Origin: an uncultured Cellvibrionales bacterium
GTDB lineage: Bacteria; Pseudomonadota; Gammaproteobacteria; Pseudomonadales; Porticoccaceae
Direction: 5' to 3'
Assembly: GCA_913031645.1 (NCBI GenBank)
Contig: CAJWFB010000004.1
Location: 1 to 48,530, forward strand
DNA: 48,530 nt
Shown: in pieces, positions 17,866-27,098 of the stretch
Layout: every line of letters starts with the position of its first letter
Numbering within the stretch: position 1 is the stretch's first letter
Made by a program: the position numbers and the translations under genes
Notes under the pieces: model-generated
What the model saw: only the letters and a program-made list of their open reading frames with translations
Databases searched by the model: none
What the model was told of the DNA's origin: nothing

Positions 17866-19176
17866 TCATACTTGATCTAAATACTCAACGCGGATAAAGC
17901 TAACCTCTCCACGCACTGTTTCAAGGTGCTCAATGTGAGTTACCGCTTCATTTAGACATTTTTCTTTAGTCACATTAGTCAAAATAATAACGTTAACGTA
18001 GCGTTCTCCAGCTGGTTGCTCACGCTGAATAATAGCTTCAATACTAATGCCAGCATCGCCCATTATTTTGGTCACATCTGATAACACACCGGGTTTATCT
18101 AAAGCTGAGAAGCGAATATAAAATCCGGTTTCAACATCCTCAATATTCATCAAAGTACGCGGTTCTATTACCGATGAGCTGTAACCAAGCGCTGGCACCC
18201 AAGAGTCAGGGTAGGAGTCCATTGCTCGCGCGACATCGACTATGTCCGCGATAACTGACGAAGCCGTAGGTTCCGCGCCGGCACCGGGACCGGAAAATAA
18301 GGTAGTACCCACGGCATCAGCATTGACCATAATGGCGTTAGCGACATCGTTCACCCCAGCGATAAGCGACCGCTCAGGGACTAGGGTAGGATGCACTCTC
18401 AACTCAACACCGGCGTCAGTTTGGCGAGCAATACCAAGATGTTTGATAACATAGCCAAGTTCTCTGGCATAGGCCACATCCTGAGGCTCTAACTGAGTAA
18501 TGCCGTCAGTAAACAGCCCTTCTAGGGACAGTGGCATAGCGAAAGCAATAGAGGCTAAGATCGCCAGCTTATGCGACGCATCGATGCCCTCTACATCAAA
18601 GGTTGGATCTGCCTCTGCGTATCCCTTAGCCTGCGCTTCGCTCAGCACATCAGCAAACTCTCTGCCCTTGGTGTCCATTTCTGACAAAATAAAATTAGTG
18701 GTACCGTTAATGATACCTGCCAACCAATTAATTCGATTTGCGGACAGGCCTTCACGCAGTGCCTTAATGATCGGGATACCGCCGGCGACAGCGGCTTCAT
18801 AGCACACCATTAGTCCTCGAGCTTCGGCTTGAGCAAAGATGGTCATACCATGCTCGGCGATTAATGCTTTGTTGGCAGTGACCACATGCTTACCATTCTC
18901 TAGCGCTAACATGACCAATTCATAGGCAACAGTAGTGCCACCAATTAGTTCAACCACGATGTCGATGTCAGGATTTTGAGCCACCTCAAAAATGTCGCGG
19001 GTAATATTAGCCTTACTCAAATCACAGGCTACATTGTCGCGGCGACAACCCACCTGAGCGATACTGATTTGGCAATTAGATCTGGCATTAATAGCGGCTA
19101 AATTGCGCGACATCACATTAAAAACACCGGATCCTACCGTGCCTAAACCACAGAGGCCTATCTTGACTTCTCTCAC
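17866..19176 (-). CDS. hom: Homoserine dehydrogenase
   Basis: NAD(P)-dependent reduction of aspartate semialdehyde to homoserine, at the branch to threonine and methionine. The 436-residue monofunctional type has a Rossmann start (IGLCGLGTVGSGV), the catalytic domain (TANKALIAEHG, AGIINGTTNFILSEM, EGIDASHKLAILASIAF) and a C-terminal ACT domain from about residue 355 (GFYIRFSALDKPGVLSDVTKIM), implying feedback control by an amino acid. The start is a GTG at 19176 supported by GAGG seven bases upstream. thrC follows. No aspartokinase domain is fused. Confidence 0.96.
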   Translation of the reverse strand: MREVKIGLCGLGTVGSGVFNVMSRNLAAINARSNCQISIAQVGCRRDNVACDLSKANITRDIFEVAQNPDIDIVVELIGGTTVAYELVMLALENGKHVVTANKALIAEHGMTIFAQAEARGLMVCYEAAVAGGIPIIKALREGLSANRINWLAGIINGTTNFILSEMDTKGREFADVLSEAQAKGYAEADPTFDVEGIDASHKLAILASIAFAMPLSLEGLFTDGITQLEPQDVAYARELGYVIKHLGIARQTDAGVELRVHPTLVPERSLIAGVNDVANAIMVNADAVGTTLFSGPGAGAEPTASSVIADIVDVARAMDSYPDSWVPALGYSSSVIEPRTLMNIEDVETGFYIRFSALDKPGVLSDVTKIMGDAGISIEAIIQREQPAGERYVNVIILTNVTKEKCLNEAVTHIEHLETVRGEVSFIRVEYLDQV

Positions 19177-19286
19177 TCTATTTCCTCAGACTATTTGTAA
19201 GATTTTGTCACGCGGATGTAAACCACGTGTACCACACTGATTTTATACTATTTGACAGTTTATTGAGACCTCTTCACTAAAACGAG

Positions 19287-20039
19287 CTAGGAATCTAAAC
19301 CTAAAATTTTCGCCAGCTCATCGGCTTTCTTATAGCCCGGCAATAGACTGCCATCCATTAACATAATGGCGGGAGTGCCTGTCACACCCAATCTGGCACC
19401 CAGTTTAAAATGCTCGGCCACAGGATTGTCATCGCAGACTGCAATGGGGTCATTATTGCCGTTCTTAAAACGCGTTAGGCTCTCTTGAGGGTTGGCAGAA
19501 CACCAAGCCGTAGCAATTTTGTTGTAGGCTTCTGAAGGGATTCCTGCCCTTGGATAGGCTAAATACCTTACTTCAACGCCCAATTGGTTGAGTTTTGGCA
19601 CTTCTTTGTGGAGCTTACGACAAAACCCACAATCAATATCAGTAAACACATTAACAATCGCCTTGGTCTGACCGGTAGCTTTAAAAACAGTCATGGTGTC
19701 AGTGGACATACTGGCAAACACTTTTTTACGCTCGGCATCCAGTTTTAAATTACGCACATCGACAAACTGCCCGACTTTAACTTTGTACAGATTTCCATCA
19801 AAGAAAAAACTCCCATCCTCTGTCACGTAAAGCATTGGCCCACCTTCTACTTGAACCTCAAAGAAAGACGGTATCGCTGATGGACCAATAAAACGATAGT
19901 TAAGCTCTGACCGCGCAGACTTCAACTTCGAGACTATCGCGGCACCGAGCATATCGTTGGTGTCTTCTGCTAGCGCAGGGCTAGCAAAGCTGCAGGCTAG
20001 TAAAAAAATACCGACTAACCATTTTGAATACAATTCCAT
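19287..20039 (-). CDS. dsbC: Thiol:disulfide interchange protein DsbC
   Basis: A periplasmic disulfide isomerase that corrects wrong cysteine pairs and is normally reduced by DsbD. The signal peptide (residues 1-24, ending SPALA) is followed by the dimerisation domain and a thioredoxin-fold domain. The active site is CGFC in TDIDCGFCRKLHKEVP near residues 135-138, and the cis-proline loop is GVTGTPAIMLMDG. Length is 250 residues from the ATG at 20039, which is preceded by GAGAAA; an upstream in-frame ATG would bury the signal peptide. A second cysteine pair (CSANPQE... and VCDDNP) resembles the structural disulfide of E. coli DsbC. It precedes hom, as in Pseudomonas. Confidence 0.93.
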   Translation of the reverse strand: MELYSKWLVGIFLLACSFASPALAEDTNDMLGAAIVSKLKSARSELNYRFIGPSAIPSFFEVQVEGGPMLYVTEDGSFFFDGNLYKVKVGQFVDVRNLKLDAERKKVFASMSTDTMTVFKATGQTKAIVNVFTDIDCGFCRKLHKEVPKLNQLGVEVRYLAYPRAGIPSEAYNKIATAWCSANPQESLTRFKNGNNDPIAVCDDNPVAEHFKLGARLGVTGTPAIMLMDGSLLPGYKKADELAKILGLDS

Positions 20040-20133
20040 TAAGTTATTTCTCAGATATATTAGATTAAAAGCGTTCAAGGCACTCTGACCACATGAAGAC
20101 TCAACAGGCTGTTGCTGCTGAGAGAATTAACCC

Positions 20134-20571
<438 letters not shown>

Positions 20572-20587
20572 TTATTTACCAAAAAAA

Positions 20588-20606
20588 ACCGGGACATAAA
20601 GCCCCG
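20588..20606 (-). terminator. Rho-independent terminator after amtB
   Basis: On the minus strand CCGGG and CCCGG arms form a short GC stem, followed directly by seven T (A-run at 20581-20587). It sits about 25 bases past the amtB stop and before the second glnK, so amtB transcripts should largely end here. Confidence 0.8.
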
Positions 20607-20629
20607 GCTCTTTAACTAACATTAACCTA

Positions 20630-21874
20630 TCAAGATTTTGCACTGGTAAATTCAGGATAAGCCTCCATGCCACATTCGGACAGGTCAACGCCCTCGAATT
20701 CCTCTTCTTCGCTGACACGAATACCCATAATTACTTTCAAAATACTCCAAACAATATAGCTAGTGCCAAACACCCAAATAAAGATAGTCGCAGCACCGAT
20801 CAACTGGCCTGAGAAGGTAGCAGCCTCATTTGTAAATGGAACCAACAATAGCCCCAATAATCCAACCACACCGTGGACTGAAATAGCCCCAACAGGATCA
20901 TCAATTTTCAATTTATCTAAGGCTAAAATGCTAAAGACAACTAAGATACCGCCGAACCCACCAAACAGTGTCGCCTGCAAAGCAGTTGGCGTTGACGGCT
21001 CAGCGGTAATAGCCACTAGTCCAGCCAATGCACCGTTGAGCGCCATCGTCAAATCAGCTTTGCCAAACAAAACCTTCGCAATGATAAGCGCGGCAATCAA
21101 ACCACCACTAGCTGCGGCATTGGTGTTCATAAAGACAACCGCAACCGAATTGGCACTTTCAACCGACGCGGTCGCTAAAACCGAACCACCGTTGAAACCA
21201 AACCACCCCATCCACAGGATAAAAGTGCCTAAGGTGGCCAAGGGTAAATTCGCACCAGGAATAGCATTGATGGATCCGTCAGCACCGTATTTACCTTTAC
21301 GAGCACCCAACAATAAAACGCCCGCTAAAGCTGCAGAGGCCCCGGCCATATGCACAATTCCTGATCCCGCGAAGTCGGAGAATCCAAGATCACTCAGAGT
21401 GTACATTCCAAACACAGAAGCACCGCCCCATGTCCAGGACCCTTCCATCGGGTAGATAAAGGCTGTCAGCACAACAGCGAAAGCTAAAAATGCCCAAAGC
21501 TTCATGCGTTCAGCAACCGCACCGGAAACAATTGACATCGCGGTAGCAACGAAAACGACCTGAAAGAAAAAATCAGCGGAGGGAGCATAAGTCGCTGGTT
21601 CCTCCATACCTGTCGCGCCGTTTCCTACAATACCATTCAAGAACATCGTAAAATCACCACCGCCGTACATAATCGAGTAGCCACACATCATGTACATGGT
21701 GCATGCAACAGCATAGAGAGCGATGTTTTTGGTTAAGATTTCAGTAGTATTTTTGGAGCGTACCAAACCAGCCTCGAGCATGGAGAAGCCCGCTGCCATC
21801 CACATAACCAGAGCACCGCATATCAAAAAATAAAAGGTGTCTAACGCGTACTGTAATTCAAATATTTCGTTCAT
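20630..21874 (-). CDS. amtB: Ammonium transporter AmtB
   Basis: A trimeric inner-membrane ammonium channel with eleven expected membrane segments, 414 residues. The pore histidines are in SGIVHMAGASAALAG and ISVHGVVGLLGLL. Other signatures are the phenylalanine/tryptophan gate regions (GSWTWGG, FILWMGWFGFNGGS) and FMNTNAAASGGLIAAL. I place the start at 21874 (MNEIFELQYALDTFYFLICGAL), with AGGGA upstream; longer versions overlap the preceding glnK. There is no cleaved leader; the N-terminus resembles the longer environmental Amt clade and not E. coli AmtB. The acidic tail EEEEFEGVDLSECGMEAYPEF is distinctive. glnK precedes it by 16 bases, so PII should block the channel in the usual way. Confidence 0.95.
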   Translation of the reverse strand: MNEIFELQYALDTFYFLICGALVMWMAAGFSMLEAGLVRSKNTTEILTKNIALYAVACTMYMMCGYSIMYGGGDFTMFLNGIVGNGATGMEEPATYAPSADFFFQVVFVATAMSIVSGAVAERMKLWAFLAFAVVLTAFIYPMEGSWTWGGASVFGMYTLSDLGFSDFAGSGIVHMAGASAALAGVLLLGARKGKYGADGSINAIPGANLPLATLGTFILWMGWFGFNGGSVLATASVESANSVAVVFMNTNAAASGGLIAALIIAKVLFGKADLTMALNGALAGLVAITAEPSTPTALQATLFGGFGGILVVFSILALDKLKIDDPVGAISVHGVVGLLGLLLVPFTNEAATFSGQLIGAATIFIWVFGTSYIVWSILKVIMGIRVSEEEEFEGVDLSECGMEAYPEFTSAKS

Positions 21875-21890
21875 GTCCTGTTCCCTCAGG

Positions 21891-22264
<374 letters not shown>

Positions 22265-22287
22265 AGGTTATTTTCCAAATTTGAGCA

Positions 22288-22953
22288 TTACAACGACTTC
22301 GAAAAGGTGACTGCAAATTCAGCGTCCGCATCCAGTGCGCCGCTGCCGGAAGAATCAATAAAACTAAAGTCAATACCAATACCCGACACCTCTGTGCTCA
22401 GAGATATTGAGTAATCATCAATCGCGTCCTCGAAAACTGCGTTGTAGGCAACACTGTCACCGGCATCCATGGTTCCGAAGTGGAGTCCAAGGCTAAAGTT
22501 TTCAGTGAGTGTGAAGCCATAATCGATGTAGAAGTACGTGGTCTCGCCAGTTGAATCGAAATAATCATCTGAGTAATTGAAGCCTATGGTGGCATCGCCA
22601 AAAGACACGCTTCCATATACCTCTTCAAAATCCAAAGACGCATCGCCGGGGTAACCATAGAATAAATAGCCAATGTCATAACTTACTTCTTTACTAAAGG
22701 ATCCACCGTAACCTGCGAAGTAATCCAACTCAGGGCCGTTACTAAAATCGATACTTGACGCCCAAGCTCCAACATAAAAACCACTTTCAAAGGCTACATC
22801 AAAGCCACCTGAAAGCGCTTCGCCACCTGACTGATCGACGCCACGAAAGAAATACTCAGATCCAAGTGCTACATTTCCTGATACTTCGGCAGCCATGCCA
22901 GTCACGGCTGTCATCATCGTCGCTGCGGCTATTACTGTTTTCATTGCTTTCAT
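22288..22953 (-). CDS. TorF-family putative porin (Gcw_chp/TIGR02001-like)
   Basis: An outer-membrane beta-barrel protein of 221 residues. The signal peptide (residues 1-22, KTVIAAATMMTAVTGMAA) is followed by SGNVALGSEYFFRGVDQSGGEALSGGF, the start typical of this family. Alternating hydrophobic strands and many Asp/Gly/Tyr residues follow. The last residues are FAVTFSKSL, ending in Leu where many porins end in Phe. ATG at 22953 has GGGAG upstream. It is the first gene of a run into glnK and amtB and lies behind a sigma-54 promoter with an NtrC-like site, so I infer nitrogen-limited expression and a role in passage of a nitrogenous solute. The solute is unknown. Confidence 0.82.
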   Translation of the reverse strand: MKAMKTVIAAATMMTAVTGMAAEVSGNVALGSEYFFRGVDQSGGEALSGGFDVAFESGFYVGAWASSIDFSNGPELDYFAGYGGSFSKEVSYDIGYLFYGYPGDASLDFEEVYGSVSFGDATIGFNYSDDYFDSTGETTYFYIDYGFTLTENFSLGLHFGTMDAGDSVAYNAVFEDAIDDYSISLSTEVSGIGIDFSFIDSSGSGALDADAEFAVTFSKSL

Positions 22954-23022
22954 GTGCTCATCTCCCAAGATGTTTAAAACGTTAATGTAATTTCTATGCC
23001 TTTCGACACGCATGATTCACTT

Positions 23023-23038
23023 TGCATATTGCGTGCCA
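23023..23038 (-). promoter_or_regulatory. Sigma-54 promoter for porin-glnK-amtB
   Basis: On the minus strand the sequence is TGGCACGCAATATGCA, against the consensus TGGCACG-N4-TTGCW. The -24 part TGGCACG matches fully and GG and GC are exactly ten bases apart. Transcription should start near 23012, about 60 bases before the porin ATG. RpoN promoters need an activator, fitting the NtrC-like site upstream. Confidence 0.85.
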
Positions 23039-23089
23039 ACTCTAGAGATAGGCCTAAAAGGCAAAAAGGTATCGGCTAAATAGGATATT

Positions 23090-23106
23090 TGCGCCATTAT
23101 GGTGCG
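23090..23106 (-). promoter_or_regulatory. NtrC-like enhancer site
   Basis: TGCGCC-ATTAT-GGTGCG is close to the NtrC consensus TGCACC-N5-GGTGCA, with one change in each half. It lies about 80-95 bases upstream of the expected start point, a usual enhancer position. A perfect TGCACC half-site at 23133-23138 lies about 43 bases further out, roughly four helical turns, and may be part of a second weaker site. Confidence 0.7.
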
Positions 23107-23248
23107 TTATTAAAATCAGTGTGGATGATTTGTGCACCACAATAGTCAAGGAGTCTATCAATTGGCTAAATTTATGGCGGTGCTTAAAATATGCTGACAG
23201 CAGTCGCTTAATTCGGAATAATGAGGCTCAAGACCGAGGAAAGAGACA

Positions 23249-23503
23249 ATGGATCACCAAGACTTTTATAACCGATTTACCGCTAATCTAGGGCAGACAT
23301 TCGTTAGTGGTCAGGCCATCGGCGAAGAAATTCATCAGCTATTGCGTGTCGCAATGAATAAAACCTTAACCGGCTTAGACATAGTGTCTAGAGAGGAATT
23401 TGACACGCAACAGGCTGTGCTGAAACGGTCTAGAGAGAAAATTGATGTGTTAGAGCAACAGCTATCGGAAATGGAACAGGTCATCAAAAAACTAGCGCCC
23501 TAG
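23249..23503 (+). CDS. ubiK: Ubiquinone biosynthesis accessory factor UbiK (YqiC/BMFP)
   Basis: An 84-residue protein with an N-terminal helical part (FTANLGQTFVSGQAIGEEIHQLLRVAMNKTLTGLDIVSREEFDTQQAVL) and a C-terminal coiled coil (REKIDVLEQQLSEMEQVIKK), the layout of the YqiC/BMFP family. In E. coli, UbiK binds UbiJ and helps the ubiquinone-synthesising complex. ATG is preceded by GAGGAAAG. It is divergent from the porin operon and 59 bases upstream of comM; ubiK next to comM and glnK-amtB is also seen in Pseudomonas. Confidence 0.9.
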   Translation: MDHQDFYNRFTANLGQTFVSGQAIGEEIHQLLRVAMNKTLTGLDIVSREEFDTQQAVLKRSREKIDVLEQQLSEMEQVIKKLAP

Positions 23504-23562
23504 AATTAGTATTTAGAAGGGACTATAGTCATTAAGAGTTACTACATACATGGAGGTATGTT

Positions 23563-25077
23563 ATGTCACTCGCAGTTGTTCAAAGCCGAGCCAAACTTGG
23601 CATCGAGGCGCCGGCAGTCTCGGTAGAGGTACATCTGTCCAACGGACTACCCGCCTTTAACATTGTCGGGCTGCCAGAAACCTCTGTTAAAGAAAGTAAA
23701 GACCGCGTGCGCAGCGCCATTATCAACTCATACTTTGAGTTTCCTGCCCGTCGTATTACCGTCAATCTCGCGCCTGCCGACATCCCTAAAGAGGGCAGTC
23801 GGTTTGACCTTGCTATCGCCATCGGCATTCTTGCTGCCTCAAAACAGATACCGGTTGAGTCTCTAGACGACTATGAATTTATCAGTGAACTCGCTCTTTC
23901 TGGCGATATGCGCTCAATAGAGGCGCTACTGCCATCCGCCCAAGGTTGCGCCGCTAGAGGTAAACAGTTGGTTGTTGCTCAATCCAATGCTGACGAGGCC
24001 GCCTTAGTAGAGTCGCTGAGCGTATTACCCGCCAAGCATCTGCTTGAGATATCTGCGCATTTACACGGAAGAACATTGATTCAACCCTGGATTAAATCCG
24101 CGACTCAGATTCAACAGGAACATCAACAGCTCAGCGATATTATCGGTCAGATGCATGCTAAAAGAGCTATGGAGGTGGCTGCTACCGGTGGCCACCACTT
24201 ACTGCTCTGTGGTCCGCCAGGCACTGGTAAAACCATGCTGGCCAGTCGATTGGCAGGCATTTTACCACCACTGTCTAATCCTGAAGCCATGCAGGTAGCA
24301 TCGATTCATTCAGTAGCAGGCAAAGGCCTTAGAGAGCATATATGGACCCGACCCTTCAGAGCACCACACCACACTGCCTCTGCTGCAGCGCTTGTTGGCG
24401 GAGGGGGCACGCCAAAGCCCGGTGAAATATCACTGGCTCACCAGGGAGTACTATTTTTAGATGAATTGCCGGAATTTTCACGCAGTGTTTTGGAAGTACT
24501 GAGAGAACCTTTGGAATCGGGGCAGATTTTAATTTCAAGAGTCGCTGCGCAAACAAGTTACCCTGCGAGTTTCCAACTGGTGGCCGCCATGAATCCTTGC
24601 CCCTGCGGTTATCTGGGTTCTAAACGATGCTCCTGTAGTCTCGATCAAATTATCCGTTATCAACACAAGATCTCAGGTCCATTGCTAGATCGTATCGATT
24701 TACAGGTGCAGGTGTCGGCGATTGAAAACCAACAATTACTTGATCAAGATCGAAAAGCTGACGGTGACAGTAATCAGCAAATACAGCTTCGGGTCTGCAA
24801 AGCGCGCGATGTGCAAATGCAACGACAGGGAAAGATAAATGCCCATTTAACCAGCCAAGAACTCAATCAACTGTGTCCCTTAAATTCAGAGCTAAAAGCG
24901 TTGCTCGATCAAGCGATAGACCGATTTGGATTGTCAACTCGAGGCTTTTATCGCGTATTAAAGGTGGCCCGCAGTCTGGCTGATCTGGCCGACATCAGCC
25001 ATCCACAACTACCTCAATACCAAGAAGCTTTGAGCTATCGATCAACAATGGATAAGCGTGCTGAAATCAAGTCTTAA
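23563..25077 (+). CDS. comM: ComM/YifB-family Mg-chelatase-like AAA+ ATPase
   Basis: A 504-residue AAA+ helicase-like protein; in Vibrio and related bacteria ComM drives branch migration during integration of transforming DNA. The N-terminal ChlI domain (LGIEAPAVSVEVHLSNGLPAFNIVGLPE) precedes the ATPase with Walker A GPPGTGKT near residue 217, Walker B GVLFLDELPEF and the AMNPCPCGYLGSKRCSC cysteine cluster. The C-terminal domain includes LSTRGFYRVLKVARSLADL. The ATG follows GGAGG. Presence alone does not show competence, since the family is widespread. The last 11 bases overlap the end of the converging K+ channel gene. Confidence 0.93.
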   Translation: MSLAVVQSRAKLGIEAPAVSVEVHLSNGLPAFNIVGLPETSVKESKDRVRSAIINSYFEFPARRITVNLAPADIPKEGSRFDLAIAIGILAASKQIPVESLDDYEFISELALSGDMRSIEALLPSAQGCAARGKQLVVAQSNADEAALVESLSVLPAKHLLEISAHLHGRTLIQPWIKSATQIQQEHQQLSDIIGQMHAKRAMEVAATGGHHLLLCGPPGTGKTMLASRLAGILPPLSNPEAMQVASIHSVAGKGLREHIWTRPFRAPHHTASAAALVGGGGTPKPGEISLAHQGVLFLDELPEFSRSVLEVLREPLESGQILISRVAAQTSYPASFQLVAAMNPCPCGYLGSKRCSCSLDQIIRYQHKISGPLLDRIDLQVQVSAIENQQLLDQDRKADGDSNQQIQLRVCKARDVQMQRQGKINAHLTSQELNQLCPLNSELKALLDQAIDRFGLSTRGFYRVLKVARSLADLADISHPQLPQYQEALSYRSTMDKRAEIKS

Positions 25078-25903
25078 TCATTCTAACTGGCAGTGTAACG
25101 CCGCACTGAAAACAGTACTCAGCCTCAGCGTGATGGCCAATACGGTTACAGACGTTGCATTGTCGATTATTACTCTCGGTGATCATCTCTCGGGCAATTT
25201 CAGCAGTAAATATACCGGTGGGAATAGCAATAATGCTGTAGCCAGTGAGCATGGCCATAGTCGCGATAATTTGACCAATCACAGTTTGTGGGGTGATGTC
25301 CCCGTAACCTACCGTCGTTATAGTCACAATGGTCCAGTAGATACTGCGGGGGATGCTTGTAAACCCATTATCAGGGCCTTCTACTAAAAACATTAGACTA
25401 CCGAATATTACGCAGAGCACTAGCACTGCTGTAAAGAACACCAATACTTTGCGCCGTGCTGCATACATGGAGCGCAGCAATAGATTGGCCTCTGACAAGT
25501 AACGAACCAATTTAAATACCCGAAAAATACGCAGCACTCTCAATAGTCGCACCACTAACCAGTAATTGGCGCCGGGGAACAATAGGGCCACATAGGTGGG
25601 AATAATTGATAACAAGTCAACGAACCCATAAAAGCTAAAAATATAACGCAATGGTTTGGGTGATGAGTAAATACGCAGCAGATATTCCATTGAAAACAGC
25701 AGCGTAAAGGCCCACTCAAGCTTAAACAACCAGGCACCATATTGCGCCTGTAAAGATCCGATAGATGAGAGAACGACCGCGAGCACACTGAACAGAATTA
25801 AGTAAATTAATGCAATGTCAAAATGCTGACCCGCTGGTGTATCAGTACCAAAAATAACGCTATAGGTTTTTTCTCTAAAAGATGGGTTAACCAATCCATG
25901 CAC
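25067..25903 (-). CDS. Voltage-gated potassium channel with C-terminal zinc ribbon
   Basis: A Kv-type channel of about 278 residues. S1-S3 are followed by S4 with regularly spaced arginines (VVRLLRVLRIFRVFKLVRYL), S5, the pore loop with the selectivity filter TVGYGD, and S6 (ATMAMLTGYSIIAIPTGIFTAE). After S6 a short tail carries CNVCNRIGHHAEAEYCFQCG, a CxxC...CxxC zinc-ribbon-like element. The start is uncertain: a GTG at 25903 has AGAGG directly before it, while an in-frame TTG at 25894 has better spacing. The role is inferred as K+ flux and membrane-potential control in the inner membrane. It overlaps comM tail-to-tail by 11 bases. Confidence 0.88.
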   Translation of the reverse strand: MHGLVNPSFREKTYSVIFGTDTPAGQHFDIALIYLILFSVLAVVLSSIGSLQAQYGAWLFKLEWAFTLLFSMEYLLRIYSSPKPLRYIFSFYGFVDLLSIIPTYVALLFPGANYWLVVRLLRVLRIFRVFKLVRYLSEANLLLRSMYAARRKVLVFFTAVLVLCVIFGSLMFLVEGPDNGFTSIPRSIYWTIVTITTVGYGDITPQTVIGQIIATMAMLTGYSIIAIPTGIFTAEIAREMITESNNRQCNVCNRIGHHAEAEYCFQCGVTLPVRMIKT

Positions 25904-26093
25904 CTCTAAAAAGTTCTATATCGGCATTGTAGGCACTAAGAGGTCATTAAACTAACACCAAATTGTGTTGGTTTTATACAAACCTATTTACCAAGGCCTT
26001 TTACTGGTCGTTTAGGCCTCCCGCCAGTGTTAGTATTACGGCCACCGACATATCCCCGAGTACGTGAAAGCCCACAATAATGGAACCCCCGCA

Positions 26094-27020
26094 ATGATCA
26101 ATCAAACAATGTCCGCCAAAGACTGGTCAATGCTACTAATGCTGTCATTCCTGTGGGGTGGCTCATTCTTTTTTATTGGTGTCGCAGTAACAGAATTACC
26201 GCCACTGACCATCGTTACGCTGCGGGTGGGTCTTGCCGCGATTATATTATGGATTTTCTTTCTTGTTTCGGGTCAAGCAGTCCCTAAATCTTTGACGTTA
26301 TGGCGGGCATTTTTTATTTTAGGGCTGCTCGGTAATGCGATTCCCTTTTCGCTTATCGTGTGGGGACAAAACCATATCACCTCAGGTCTTGCATCCATCA
26401 TCAATGCGACAACGCCACTATTTACAATATTGATTGCAGGTGTCCTGTTATCCGATGAACGCATAACAGCAGGAAAACTTTTCGGAGTAGCACTGGGATT
26501 GTCCGGCGTGGCGGTGCTAATCATTGGACCTGCGGGATTCATACAAGTTAGGTCCGACACGTCAGCTCAACTTGCGGTGGTGGGTGCCGCGATATCCTAT
26601 GGTTTTGCTACTGTTTATGGACGACGCTTTAAAGCCATGGGCGTTAGTCCACTGACCACGGTTATTGGACAGGTCACTACCGCAACTCTTATTTTACTGC
26701 CATTGGCATTCATCTTTGAACAGCCCAATCACCTAGCGAACCCAAGTATCCAGGTTTGGTTAGCTGTATTGTCTCTTGCAGTTTTTTCAACCGTATTAGC
26801 CTATGTCTTGTTTTTCCGCATACTCTCCTCTGCAGGTGCGACTAATGTGGTACTCGTGACCTTTTTGGTGCCCATTACTGCAAGTCTACTGGGCTGGCTG
26901 ATACTCGATGAACAGCTATATATTGAACATTTTATTGGTATGGCCTGTATAGGATTAGGTTTAGCCTCTATAGATGGCCGGCTTTGGCGTAGCGCTAAAA
27001 AACGAATAAAGCGCTACTGA
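26094..27020 (+). CDS. EamA/DMT-family transporter
   Basis: A 308-residue inner-membrane protein of ten expected helices in two EamA repeats (MLLMLSFLWGGSFFFIGVAVTELPPLTIVTLRVGLAA and VLSLAVFSTVLAYVLFFRILSSAGATNVVLVTFLVPITASLLGWLILDE). The substrate is unknown; relatives export amino acids or drugs. The start is taken as the ATG at 26094, but there is no clear ribosome-binding site; a GTG at 26064 and an ATG at 26109 are alternatives. It is the second EamA gene of this window but is not closely similar to the one at 12534-13433. Confidence 0.85.
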   Translation: MINQTMSAKDWSMLLMLSFLWGGSFFFIGVAVTELPPLTIVTLRVGLAAIILWIFFLVSGQAVPKSLTLWRAFFILGLLGNAIPFSLIVWGQNHITSGLASIINATTPLFTILIAGVLLSDERITAGKLFGVALGLSGVAVLIIGPAGFIQVRSDTSAQLAVVGAAISYGFATVYGRRFKAMGVSPLTTVIGQVTTATLILLPLAFIFEQPNHLANPSIQVWLAVLSLAVFSTVLAYVLFFRILSSAGATNVVLVTFLVPITASLLGWLILDEQLYIEHFIGMACIGLGLASIDGRLWRSAKKRIKRY

Positions 27021-27098
27021 TTATAGCGAATCATCAGAAATCTTGGGTATGCCAATCATTTACCGCTAAACTTTCACTTGAGACTTGAGGCTCGCACA

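Noticed and set aside
20763-21455. A 230-codon rightward ORF opposite amtB
   Set aside because: It is an antisense shadow of amtB, proline- and alanine-rich with no domain or ribosome-binding site.
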